Shown here piece after piece: positions 1-8,431 of a stretch of 64,000 nt of DNA. Each line of letters starts with the position of its first letter. Position 1 is the first letter of the stretch. The translations under genes and the position numbers were made by a program. Source of the stretch: Mucilaginibacter gracilis (GTDB lineage Bacteria; Bacteroidota; Bacteroidia; Sphingobacteriales; Sphingobacteriaceae). The notes beneath the pieces were generated by a model. It had not been told where the DNA came from and made no database searches. It was given only the letters and a program-made list of their open reading frames with translations. Where the stretch lies: assembly GCF_003633615.1 (NCBI RefSeq), contig NZ_RBKU01000001.1:1240001-1304000 (forward strand), given 5' to 3'.

Positions 1-1
1 T

Positions 2-553
2 ATACAATTTTATTCGCCAAGTGCCACTGCTGTAAAATGGATTGTTTACTTGCTGTCTTTCGCGTTTTTTGTGGTTACGATACTGTTTTTTCGTAGCCCG
101 GCCCTTGATATTGTTGCGGATGACACTACCGTACTTTGCCCTGCCAACGGTATGATAACCGCAATTGACGACGTTGAAGAAACCGAGTTTTTAAAAAGCC
201 GCTGCACCAGGGTTGCCATCGCAATATCTGCTACCGATGTACATGTAACACGCAATGCAGTTAGCGGCGCAGTAACTTATTTTAACTACGATAGCAATAA
301 AAACCAAACTACAATTGCCGTACAAAACAATGCCGGGCTTACCGTTTTACTTAGGCAAACAGCCGGCTTGCTGCCACAACCTGTTATAACTTATGTTAAA
401 ACAGGCGATTTGGTTAGCCAGGGTGCGCAATTGGGCTTTGCTAATTTAGGTGCCAGGCTTGAAGTTTTTTTACCCGCCGGAGCAGTACTTAATGTTGACC
501 CGGATGACAAGGTAAAAGGCGGACAAACCATGCTGGCCGAATTGAGGGCCTGA
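2..553 (+). CDS. Phosphatidylserine decarboxylase-family protein, 5' end outside window, pyruvoyl serine replaced by Ala
   Basis: The reading frame is open to the left edge, so the start lies outside the window. It has a membrane segment ending in FFRSP, then the Psd core: a VHVTRN motif (cf. VHVNR), LLRQTAG, a TYVKTGD stretch and C-terminal KVKGGQ. In active short Psd proenzymes the self-cleavage site reads FGS-R-V-D-V-F; here it reads LGARLEVF, with Ala (codon GCC, 452-454) where the pyruvoyl-forming Ser should be. The family call is secure. Without that Ser the protein should not self-process, so it is either a non-catalytic paralogue or does something else. A psd gene with an intact site follows 30 bp downstream on the same strand. 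Confidence 0.8.
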   Translation: MQFYSPSATAVKWIVYLLSFAFFVVTILFFRSPALDIVADDTTVLCPANGMITAIDDVEETEFLKSRCTRVAIAISATDVHVTRNAVSGAVTYFNYDSNKNQTTIAVQNNAGLTVLLRQTAGLLPQPVITYVKTGDLVSQGAQLGFANLGARLEVFLPAGAVLNVDPDDKVKGGQTMLAELRA

Positions 554-583
554 TAATTTATTTATAAACCGACACCACACATA

Positions 584-1471
584 ATGCCAGTTTACGTATA
601 CGACCGCCAGTCGAAAAAAACAATTGAAGAGCACGCCATAAAATTGGGTGGCTTAATGTTTTTATATAAAACCCTTACCGGGAAATTGTTAACCAACCTT
701 GTGCTTAAAAGGCGGTTCATTTCCAAATCGTACGGCAGAGTAATGGATGGTAAGCGCAGTTTAAAGCAGATACCTAAATTTATTGAGCATTATAAGTTAG
801 ATGTTAACGAAATAAAACGACCGCTTAGCTCATTCAAAAGCTTTAACGATTTTTTTATTCGCGAACTGAAACCCGAAGCAAGGCCAATTGACATGGTTGC
901 CGAACACCTGATATCTGCCGCCGATTCGAGGTTAATGATATGGGACCTGAGCAAAGCCGAGCAATTACCTGTAAAAGGATATTGGTACAAACTAAACGAC
1001 CTGGTAAAAGATAAAGCCCTTGAGCAGGAATACGCCGGTGGCTGGTGCTATATGTACCGCCTTGCCCCACAGGATTTTCACCGTTACGGTTATATTGATA
1101 ATGGTAAACAAGAGCAGGTTCGTAAAATAAAGGGCATCCTGCACTCGGTAAACCGCATAGCCCTTGCCGAAACCAAAAGCGTAATGGCTAAAAACTATCG
1201 TGAGCTAACCGTACTGCATACCGAGAATTTTGGCAAAGTAATACATATTGAAGTGGGAGCCTTGTTTGTTGGCAAAATAGTGCAGCGCTATAACAGTGCC
1301 TACACCTTTAAGCGCGGCGAAGAAAAAGGTTGGTTTGAGTTTGGTGGCTCAACCGTTATACAGCTATTTAAAAAAGACGCCATTGTGCCCGATGCCGACA
1401 TTATAGAGCAATCCATCAAAGGGATAGAAACCCTGGTTAAAATAGGCGAAAAGGTTGGTTTAAAGGCTTAG
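584..1471 (+). CDS. psd: Phosphatidylserine decarboxylase proenzyme
   Basis: This 295-residue protein of the longer Psd type would convert phosphatidylserine to phosphatidylethanolamine at the inner membrane. Visible family features are the SFNDFFIREL block (about residues 85-95), a DFHRYGY block with the conserved His (about 164-170), and the processing motif Gly255-Ser256-Thr257 (GGST), where cleavage yields the pyruvoyl group. ATG start at 584, 30 bp after the preceding Psd-like gene, so the two are probably co-transcribed. The intact GST contrasts with the Ser-to-Ala change next door and suggests this gene supplies the activity. It ends 8 bp from the convergent M1 peptidase gene. Confidence 0.88.
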   Translation: MPVYVYDRQSKKTIEEHAIKLGGLMFLYKTLTGKLLTNLVLKRRFISKSYGRVMDGKRSLKQIPKFIEHYKLDVNEIKRPLSSFKSFNDFFIRELKPEARPIDMVAEHLISAADSRLMIWDLSKAEQLPVKGYWYKLNDLVKDKALEQEYAGGWCYMYRLAPQDFHRYGYIDNGKQEQVRKIKGILHSVNRIALAETKSVMAKNYRELTVLHTENFGKVIHIEVGALFVGKIVQRYNSAYTFKRGEEKGWFEFGGSTVIQLFKKDAIVPDADIIEQSIKGIETLVKIGEKVGLKA

Positions 1472-1479
1472 TAATAGCT

Positions 1480-3348
1480 TTACTTAGCCTCCCACACATT
1501 ATCTTTTTTATTAATATCGACATCGTAAATACCGCCTAATACTATTTTGGCAATACTCTTTTCGGCAATAAAATTAATTACAACGTTACGGTTGCCGTTT
1601 TCCCAGCACGAAATATCTTTGTGTATCAGTTTGGTGGTGCCATCTTTATAGCTCACCGTTAAATCTACCGGTACGGCTTTTATACCAACATTGGCAATAA
1701 TAACCTTGTATTCCTTATTAATGTGGGTTACCTTGGCTATGGCCTGGTCGGGGAAGCCGTTATCCATAAACCAATTTTTCCAAAACCAGTTTAGGTTTTT
1801 ACCGGCACCGGCGTTCATACAATTAAAAAAATCGTAAGGCATGGGGTGCTTGCCGTGCCATTGCTCAATATAATAATGCAAAGCCTTGGTAAACAGTTGC
1901 TCGCCAAGCATATCTCGCACGTATAAATAGCCAAGCCCCGGCTTAGGGTACGAGTTGGTTAAAAAGCTAATACCCGATAATTGTGGCGTAAGCGTAACAA
2001 TTGGCTGATCTTCTTCCTTTCCGGCACTAAACTCGTAAGCGGCAATGCCGTCAACATCGGTTACGCGCGAATCTACCAGAGGGCTTATAACCCATTCGCC
2101 AATGGTTGCCCAACCTTCGTCCATCCAACCGTATTTGGTTTCGTTAATGCCCATGTAAAACGGAAACATGGTATGAAATATCTCATGGTCGGTTAGCTCA
2201 ACCTCGTCCTCAAATTTTTCCAGCGGGTTATCGTTAACCATCATGGGGTATTCCATCTGGTCCAGGCCATCAACAACAGTTTCGTGCGCATATGGGTATG
2301 GCCATTTAGGGAATTTAAAACTCATAGCCTCCACCGTTTTACGGGCATAACCTATTACGTTGTAGTAATCTTTGTGGATGGGGTTAAAAACAGCGTCAAC
2401 CCGTGTACGGCGGCCGCTAACCGAATCAACCACCAAACTACTGGCTTGCCACGTATAGTGGTTGCTTGTGGCAAAAACAAGGTCGGTAACGTTGTTAGCT
2501 TCAAACTTCCAGGTATTGGTAATGTTTTGCGCTGTAATATTACCCGAAGCCAAATCCGCCTCGGTAATAATGTTGGTTACGCTATCGGCCAGGCCAGCTT
2601 GTTCTATCCGTTTTACAAACTTATCGGCATATACTTCGTTGGGGTTTTTTAAATCTCCGGTGGCCCATACGGTGTAATTGGTTGGTACGGTTATTTCGGC
2701 ATTAAAATGGCAAAAATCGTTGTAAAACTCTTCGCTGCCTAAATAGGGGTATCTGTTCCATCCGTCAACATCATCGTAAACGGTTATTCTCGGGAAAAAG
2801 TAGGCCACAAAATACGATCCCGAATCTATCTGCCCCATCCGCACATGCGATGTGCGGTTTAGCGTGTACGAATAATTAACCGTAACGTGCAACTTCGCTT
2901 TTGATAGTAACGGACTGATGTCCATCATCATATTAGTACCTTCAATATTGATCCTCGATAAATCCTGATCTTGCTGATTGATGCTTATTTTGGATATTTG
3001 CACTCCATCCGAAAGGTCCGCAGCATCCATTTTATAATTACGCATCACGCCTTTTTTGTAAAAGTTGGGGTACAATTTAAATACCAGTTCTTTAAGCGTA
3101 TCCGGGCTGTTGTTGATGTAATCAATATCTACCGTGCCTGTTAAAATGCGCGTATTGGGTTCAAAATTTACCTTAATGTTGTAATCGGCAGTGTTCTGCC
3201 AGTATTTGCTACCCGGTTTGCCATTATAAGCCCGTGTACCCTTGTTATAACTATTTACAATGTTTAAAGGCGGTTGTAAAATAGCCTGGGCAAAACTTTG
3301 AGTAACGTGCAACAAAAGCAACAACAACAATAGTTTAAATTTAATCAT
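1480..3348 (-). CDS. Secreted M1-family zinc metallopeptidase
   Basis: A 622-residue protein with a signal peptide (about residues 1-20). It carries the gluzincin signature HEIFH at about 388-392, followed after 18 residues by the third zinc ligand Glu411 (WMDEG), exactly the M1 spacing. The substrate-side motif reads LDQMEYPM, in the place of GGMEYP/GAMEN. It is expected to be a periplasmic or surface aminopeptidase; substrate unknown. ATG start at 3348. A minus-strand terminator lies upstream, between it and the glutathione peroxidase gene, so it is probably transcribed alone. Confidence 0.9.
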   Translation of the reverse strand: MIKFKLLLLLLLLHVTQSFAQAILQPPLNIVNSYNKGTRAYNGKPGSKYWQNTADYNIKVNFEPNTRILTGTVDIDYINNSPDTLKELVFKLYPNFYKKGVMRNYKMDAADLSDGVQISKISINQQDQDLSRINIEGTNMMMDISPLLSKAKLHVTVNYSYTLNRTSHVRMGQIDSGSYFVAYFFPRITVYDDVDGWNRYPYLGSEEFYNDFCHFNAEITVPTNYTVWATGDLKNPNEVYADKFVKRIEQAGLADSVTNIITEADLASGNITAQNITNTWKFEANNVTDLVFATSNHYTWQASSLVVDSVSGRRTRVDAVFNPIHKDYYNVIGYARKTVEAMSFKFPKWPYPYAHETVVDGLDQMEYPMMVNDNPLEKFEDEVELTDHEIFHTMFPFYMGINETKYGWMDEGWATIGEWVISPLVDSRVTDVDGIAAYEFSAGKEEDQPIVTLTPQLSGISFLTNSYPKPGLGYLYVRDMLGEQLFTKALHYYIEQWHGKHPMPYDFFNCMNAGAGKNLNWFWKNWFMDNGFPDQAIAKVTHINKEYKVIIANVGIKAVPVDLTVSYKDGTTKLIHKDISCWENGNRNVVINFIAEKSIAKIVLGGIYDVDINKKDNVWEAK

Positions 3349-3443
3349 ATCGCATTAAATGGGTTGTGGTGTAGATAATTAACAATTTAAAGATTTGTTT
3401 TTAAATTGAGAATAATGCGGGCAATTATTTTTTTTGCAGACAT

Positions 3444-3472
3444 AAAAAAACCCCTCAATTAATTAAGGGGTT
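3444..3472 (-). terminator. Rho-independent terminator after the glutathione peroxidase gene
   Basis: Read on the minus strand, a stem with arms AACCCCTTAATT / AATTGAGGGGTT (one G-T pair) is followed at once by a run of T. It lies 23 bp past the stop of the gene ending at 3495 and 96 bp before the next minus-strand start. Confidence 0.85.
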
Positions 3473-3494
3473 AATTATACTTTGGTTTAATTTA

Positions 3495-4007
3495 TTAAAG
3501 CTCTTTAGTGATCTCGTCGGACATGGGCGTTGTGGCCGAACGGAAACGGTGAATTAATTTTCCGTTTTCATCTAACAGAAATTTCTCAAAATTCCATTTA
3601 ATGTCTCCTGTAAAATCGGGGTTTGGGGCTGTGGTTAAATAAGCAAACAAGGGGTCAATATCCAGGCCCTTAACGCTCACCTTGCCACTCATTGGGAAAG
3701 TTACCGAAAAGTTATCATGGCAAAAGGTTTTAATATCCTGGTTAGTGCCAGGCTCTTGCCCGCCAAAGTTATTAGCCGGGAAACCTACAACAACTAACTT
3801 ATCCTTGTATTTATCGGCAAGCTGCTGTAATTCGGCATATTGCTTGGTATACCCGCATTTAGAGGCGGTGTTTACAACCAATATTTTTTTCCCTTTATAT
3901 TTTGACAGTTTAAAATCCTTCCCATCAATAGTTTTCAGCTTAAAATCGTAAGCGGGGTTGTTTGCTGTAAACAACAAGGCTATTATTACAAATGCTAATG
4001 CTTTCAT
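3495..4007 (-). CDS. Exported glutathione/thioredoxin peroxidase (GPx family)
   Basis: A 170-residue thioredoxin-fold peroxidase, family length once the N-terminal signal-like segment (about 1-18) is counted. The catalytic tetrad can be placed: Cys in NTASKCGYT, Gln in NNFGGQEPG, Trp and Asn in IKWNFEKFL. It uses Cys rather than selenocysteine, and would reduce hydroperoxides in the periplasm, probably with thioredoxin-like donors as usual for Cys-GPx. It is followed by its own terminator. Confidence 0.9.
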   Translation of the reverse strand: MKALAFVIIALLFTANNPAYDFKLKTIDGKDFKLSKYKGKKILVVNTASKCGYTKQYAELQQLADKYKDKLVVVGFPANNFGGQEPGTNQDIKTFCHDNFSVTFPMSGKVSVKGLDIDPLFAYLTTAPNPDFTGDIKWNFEKFLLDENGKLIHRFRSATTPMSDEITKEL

Positions 4008-4078
4008 ATTTACTTGATTTTTTATTTAGGCAATTTTAAGCAGATTTTATGGAATATGTTTGAAATAACATATAAATT

Positions 4079-4507
4079 TTACAATAGCCGCTTAGTGAGG
4101 TAAAAATCTTCTTTCTCCGTCATCAGCTTTTTGTCGGCTTTTGTTTTGTCCTTATAACCAAGCAAATGTAGTGCGCCGTGTATAATAACGCGGTGCAATT
4201 CATCTTCCTCCGTTTTAGAAAACTCTTTAGCATTCTCGCGTACGCGGTCTATCGAGATAAAAATATCACCCACAACTACATTTTCTATTTCCGAATTATC
4301 AAAGGTTATAATATCGGTATAGGTATCGTGGTCTAAATATTGCTGGTTTAGGGCCAGCAAATAGGTATCAGAGCAAAAAATATAATTAAGTTCGCTTAAC
4401 GAATAACCTTCGGCAACTATGGTAGCTTTAAGCCACTCGCGTAGTTTGGCCTTTTTTTTAGGTTTAAACTCAGTATCCTCTTCAAAAAAAAAAACAGGTA
4501 TAGCCAT
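4079..4507 (-). CDS. ybeY: Endoribonuclease YbeY
   Basis: A 142-residue protein of the usual YbeY length. It has the zinc-binding region HGALHLLGYKDKT (about 110-122; the Bacteroidota form has K-D where many homologues have D-H) and the TDIITFD block in mid-sequence. YbeY acts in 16S rRNA 3'-end maturation and ribosome quality control. It starts 3 bp after the stop of the ATPase gene at 4510, so it belongs to the 8257-to-4079 operon. Confidence 0.92.
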   Translation of the reverse strand: MAIPVFFFEEDTEFKPKKKAKLREWLKATIVAEGYSLSELNYIFCSDTYLLALNQQYLDHDTYTDIITFDNSEIENVVVGDIFISIDRVRENAKEFSKTEEDELHRVIIHGALHLLGYKDKTKADKKLMTEKEDFYLTKRLL

Positions 4508-4509
4508 GC

Positions 4510-4932
4510 TTAAATTTTAAAATGCAGTTCAACTTCGTTGCCCTTGGCGTTAAAAACGCACTGGTCGGCAAGTTGTTTAACAATAAAAACACCCCGGCCG
4601 GTTAAATTTTCTAAGTTTTCGGGCGCAGTAGGGTCGGGCAGTGTGTTGTAATCAAAGCCGGTACCTTGGTCGGTTACCGTCCATATAATGCGTTTTGAGT
4701 CAACTTCGGCATTAATAATCACTTTTTTTTCTGCATCAAGTTTATTACCATGTACTATAGCGTTAATAAATGCCTCATTTAAGCACGTCATCATATTTGC
4801 AAAAGTATCCTCGCTTATCTGATACCTATCGGCTATTTCTTCAATTAGGTTTTCAAGTGCAGCGAGGCTTTCCATTACCGATGGTAATTGCAAAGTAAAT
4901 AATTCCCCTGTCTCTATTTTGGCTGCTTCCAT
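4510..4932 (-). CDS. RsbW-like ATP-binding protein (anti-sigma/serine kinase fold)
   Basis: A small GHKL ATPase of about 140 residues. It shows the N box NEAFINAIVHGN, the G1 box DQGTGFD and the G2 box GRGVFI. Such proteins phosphorylate anti-sigma antagonists or act as stand-alone switch kinases; no partner is visible here. The upstream gene ends at 4934 and an ATG sits directly after that stop (TAATATG), so I prefer the start at 4932. Upstream in-frame ATGs (4956, 4941) would overlap the preceding gene. Translational coupling is likely. Confidence 0.82.
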   Translation of the reverse strand: MEAAKIETGELFTLQLPSVMESLAALENLIEEIADRYQISEDTFANMMTCLNEAFINAIVHGNKLDAEKKVIINAEVDSKRIIWTVTDQGTGFDYNTLPDPTAPENLENLTGRGVFIVKQLADQCVFNAKGNEVELHFKI

Positions 4933-4933
4933 A

Positions 4934-7900
4934 TTATTTACCATTAATTTGATCAAAGTAGATTTTTATTTTGGACTTATAATAATAGTTTAACGTTGGC
5001 GAAACGGTGCGTATCTGTTCGGTTTGCTTACTCTTCATCTGCTGATAGTTTTGCAAGGCCTTTACATAACCGGGAGCAACATCTTTAGCGGCCTTACTTT
5101 CCCGCTGCTGATCCTGGTCACGCTGCTGATCTGCTTTTTCGGCTTCGAGCATGCGTGTTTTAATTTGCTGTTGTCGCTTCACTGTTTCCTCTGATATTTT
5201 CTTGTTTACGAGATCTTTCTCCGTTTGTTCCATTTCTTTCGAAATATTGTCCAAATCGCCCAACTGTTTCTTTCCGTCCTTATTTTGCTGTTCGTTAATT
5301 TGCTGCAAACTTTGCCTTATCATTTGTTGCTCGCGCGCCATTTTAGCAAATTGCTCGCTCATTTGCCCTTGGCTCCCGCTTTTGCCCTGGTTGCCTTGCT
5401 GCTGCATTTGATTGCGCATTTTTTGCATGTTTTCATTGAGCTTTTGCTGCATTTGATTGAGTTGCGACATTGATGGTTGCTTGCTTTTGCCCTTACCGCC
5501 CTTAGCGTTTTTCATCGAATTTTGCAATTGGCTCAATGCTTCATCCAACATTAGTGCCAAATTGTTCATCGATGTCATGGCGTACTGTTGGTTTTGGTTT
5601 GCTTCGGCCGTGCGCCTGTCCCCAAGGTTTGTTAAACTCTGCTCAATATTACTATTTATTATGCCTATTTCCTTATTAACGGTTGATTCAATTTGCGGAA
5701 CACGCTTGCTTAGTGAGTACAAGCTATCTTCGGCATTCTTCATGTTATCTTTAATGTCTTTTTGTTTTTGGGCCCAGTTAATATAGGCAGGGTCGGCGGC
5801 GTTCATGTTGCGCAAACTCTGCATTGTTTTTTCTTGCTCAAACGAGTTATTAACAAGGTTTTTAATCAGCTCCCGCAACTGCTGCATGTTTATAGTATCC
5901 TGCTGCTGTTCGCCATCCTGCTGCATTTTTTGTAACTTTTCGGCAAGTTGCTGCATTTGTTCGCCAGCATCTTGTTGAGATTGCGATGCTTTTTGTTTGT
6001 TACTTTTGCTTAAATTATCCTGGCTCTTATCAATTTGGTCGTTAATTTTTTTCTCGTCGGCCTTGGGGTTTTCAAAATTGGTTTTCTGCTCTAACTGGTC
6101 ATTTTTGTCTTTCAATTCATCTAAGGATTTTTCTACATCCTTAAAATCTTTTTTTAACTCGTCTTGCTTTTGTTGTATTGCTTTTTGATCGCTATTGTCT
6201 TTCCGTGTCTCGTCTGCCAGCTTCTTTTCCTTATCAGCAAGTTTATTTAGCTGGTTAATGTTTTCTTTTAGCTTCTGCTCAATCTCCAATTGTTTGTATA
6301 ATTCCAACATCCGGTCGAGTTCCTTTTTTAACGATTTATTATCCATTTGCATTTTAGATAACTCATCCTGCGCCGGGTCTTTTTGGTTTTGCTCAAGCAG
6401 TTTTTCAAGGCGTTTCAGCAAATCCCGTGTTTTCTCGTCAAGCACGTTATTAAATAAATTTTCAATTTGCTTCTGCTTGTCTAATATTTCCTGGTCTTCT
6501 TTTTTGTTTTCCTGACGGTTTAACAGGTTTTGTTTGTTTTCTTTCTGGATGTCCTTAACCATATCATCAAGTTCCTTACGCTTTTGCAAAAGATCTTGTA
6601 CCTGCTTTTTTTCATCAAACGACAGGTTGTTTTTATTTAAAAGTAGTTCATTCAGTTTTTTTGCATCTTTTTCTACCTCTGCCGAAAGCTTTATGGCCGA
6701 GGCCATTTTTTGTTTAACCGATTCCGTACCTGCATCAAGTTGTTTATTTAGCTCCTGCTCGGTGGGTATATGTAAAGTATGCTCGGCCGACCGCACCGTT
6801 TGCGGACCATTAACCCCATTATTATCGGCAACTTCAAAATAATAACTTACTTCTTCGCCCGGCTTTGCATCCAGTTCTTTTAAATTCCAATAATAGAAAA
6901 AACCGGTTTGGTTTTGGTTAAGGTCTGCTTTTACGGCTTTAGTAAATGTGCGCGGCTTTGCATTGGTATGCGATGTAATGGAATAGTGAAACGTTAGCCA
7001 CGAGAAACCATAATCATCCTGTATTTTACCGTTAAAATAAATAGCTTTTGAACTTGCCGAATCGGGCTTTTCGTCAACCTCGATAGTGGGAGGCTGGTCG
7101 GCAATAATGTTGATATGATAACTTGCCGAATCGCCGTGTTTAACCGCATTGTTGAGTGCTTTCAGGCTGTAATTAGCGGTGTTTAATATCCGCTCGGTAT
7201 TCAAAAAGGCATTACCATCGGCTTGCAAACGTTTGGTATGCCCGTTCATTTCAAAAAGCATGGCATTGGCGTTTTGGGTATGCATTGTCCAACGCACGGT
7301 GGTTCCTATGGGGAGGGTAAGGTCGCCGGCATTATTAAGTTGCTCGTTCTTTTTGTGAATGTAAGCAGGATATTGCAACTCCACATCAAAGTGCAGGAGC
7401 GATGGTTTCAGGTTAACGCTGATCTGGTATTCTTCCGACGAAAAATCGTTTCCCGTTAATTTAAATTTAACGTTTTGCTGTAAGTTTGAAAACAGGTAAT
7501 GAAACTTACCTATATTATCTTTATCAAGCTTAAAGGTATTGTTACCGGCTTCAAGGTAAACATCATTAGGGAATTTATCGCCTACCAGTTTCAGCTCAAG
7601 CTTAAAATCTTCGCCTTGTACCACCGAGAGCACCGGATTGGTAATAACAAACCGGAAGGGCGATTTGGGTGCAAAATATTGATTGTGTTTGATAAGCCTT
7701 TCGGTACTGTCTTTCAGCATAGATGGTGCGGTAAAAGCCAGTATCACAATAATACAAAGCGGCACCAGAGCCCATTTTAAATACTTAACATTCTCTTTAA
7801 TACGGATGGCCGACGGAAAACTGACCGGCTTAAGCGACACAATTTTTTGATTGATGCTGGCTTCGATCAATGCCCGGTGAGCAGGTTGATCGTCCGACAG

Positions 7901-8257
7901 GCGTTTTAGCTGGAGGGTATTAAGCAGCTTGTCTTTAACGTCGGCAAAATGTGTACCTATAATTTGCGCCGCTTCATCATGGCTAATTGTACTTCCTAAC
8001 CTAAAATACGCCATTAGCGGCGGTAAAACCAACCAGCAAAATATGGTTACGTTAAGCAGTATATACCCAAAAAATAAAATACTGCGTAACAGTGTGTTAA
8101 AATTACCCAGGTACTCGCTAAGGGTAACCACAACAAATCCCGAAAACAAAACGGCTCCTAAAAAAATAATGCCGCGCAGCAGTTTGTTTAAATAATACCT
8201 GCGTATAAAGGTATCTATCTTACTTATCAGTAAATCGTAATTACTAACTGCCTGCAT
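4934..8257 (-). CDS. DUF4175 family membrane protein with long coiled coil
   Basis: A protein of 1107 residues. The first ~190 residues contain three hydrophobic membrane segments (about 22-45, 55-80, 155-175). A beta-rich region follows (about 190-500), then a Lys/Gln/Glu-rich coiled coil to the C-terminus (about 500-1090) with many QQ and KQ runs. This is the architecture of Bacteroidota DUF4175 proteins, whose function is not established. It is the first gene of a tight operon with the RsbW-like ATPase and ybeY. The many plus-strand open frames over 5150-6850 are low-complexity shadows of this coiled coil. Confidence 0.8.
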   Translation of the reverse strand: MQAVSNYDLLISKIDTFIRRYYLNKLLRGIIFLGAVLFSGFVVVTLSEYLGNFNTLLRSILFFGYILLNVTIFCWLVLPPLMAYFRLGSTISHDEAAQIIGTHFADVKDKLLNTLQLKRLSDDQPAHRALIEASINQKIVSLKPVSFPSAIRIKENVKYLKWALVPLCIIVILAFTAPSMLKDSTERLIKHNQYFAPKSPFRFVITNPVLSVVQGEDFKLELKLVGDKFPNDVYLEAGNNTFKLDKDNIGKFHYLFSNLQQNVKFKLTGNDFSSEEYQISVNLKPSLLHFDVELQYPAYIHKKNEQLNNAGDLTLPIGTTVRWTMHTQNANAMLFEMNGHTKRLQADGNAFLNTERILNTANYSLKALNNAVKHGDSASYHINIIADQPPTIEVDEKPDSASSKAIYFNGKIQDDYGFSWLTFHYSITSHTNAKPRTFTKAVKADLNQNQTGFFYYWNLKELDAKPGEEVSYYFEVADNNGVNGPQTVRSAEHTLHIPTEQELNKQLDAGTESVKQKMASAIKLSAEVEKDAKKLNELLLNKNNLSFDEKKQVQDLLQKRKELDDMVKDIQKENKQNLLNRQENKKEDQEILDKQKQIENLFNNVLDEKTRDLLKRLEKLLEQNQKDPAQDELSKMQMDNKSLKKELDRMLELYKQLEIEQKLKENINQLNKLADKEKKLADETRKDNSDQKAIQQKQDELKKDFKDVEKSLDELKDKNDQLEQKTNFENPKADEKKINDQIDKSQDNLSKSNKQKASQSQQDAGEQMQQLAEKLQKMQQDGEQQQDTINMQQLRELIKNLVNNSFEQEKTMQSLRNMNAADPAYINWAQKQKDIKDNMKNAEDSLYSLSKRVPQIESTVNKEIGIINSNIEQSLTNLGDRRTAEANQNQQYAMTSMNNLALMLDEALSQLQNSMKNAKGGKGKSKQPSMSQLNQMQQKLNENMQKMRNQMQQQGNQGKSGSQGQMSEQFAKMAREQQMIRQSLQQINEQQNKDGKKQLGDLDNISKEMEQTEKDLVNKKISEETVKRQQQIKTRMLEAEKADQQRDQDQQRESKAAKDVAPGYVKALQNYQQMKSKQTEQIRTVSPTLNYYYKSKIKIYFDQINGK

Positions 8258-8403
8258 ATGTTTAATAAGCTAATGTAATAAACATTGTGTTAAAAACGCC
8301 ATACCGCCTGGTATAATTGCGTGGGCCATTTAAAAATTACAGTTTATAACACCAATATGCTACTAACTTTAAAACCAAATAGGCTCTAAAATTATAAATT
8401 TGC

Positions 8404-8411
8404 TATTTTTG
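8404..8411 (+). promoter_or_regulatory. Possible Bacteroidota -7 element of the AsmA-like gene
   Basis: TATTTTTG fits the Bacteroidota -7 consensus TAnnTTTG and lies 20 bp before the GTG start at 8432. An alternative, TAAATTTG, is at 8395-8402. I see no good -33 TTTG at the right spacing for either, so this is weak. Confidence 0.25.
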
Positions 8412-8431
8412 TATACCAAACCCCTATCGCA

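Noticed and set aside
5151..6842. Several plus-strand open frames of 60-110 codons, rich in Ser, Phe, Leu and Cys
   Set aside because: They are antisense to the Gln/Lys-rich coiled coil of the DUF4175 gene, and their composition follows from it.
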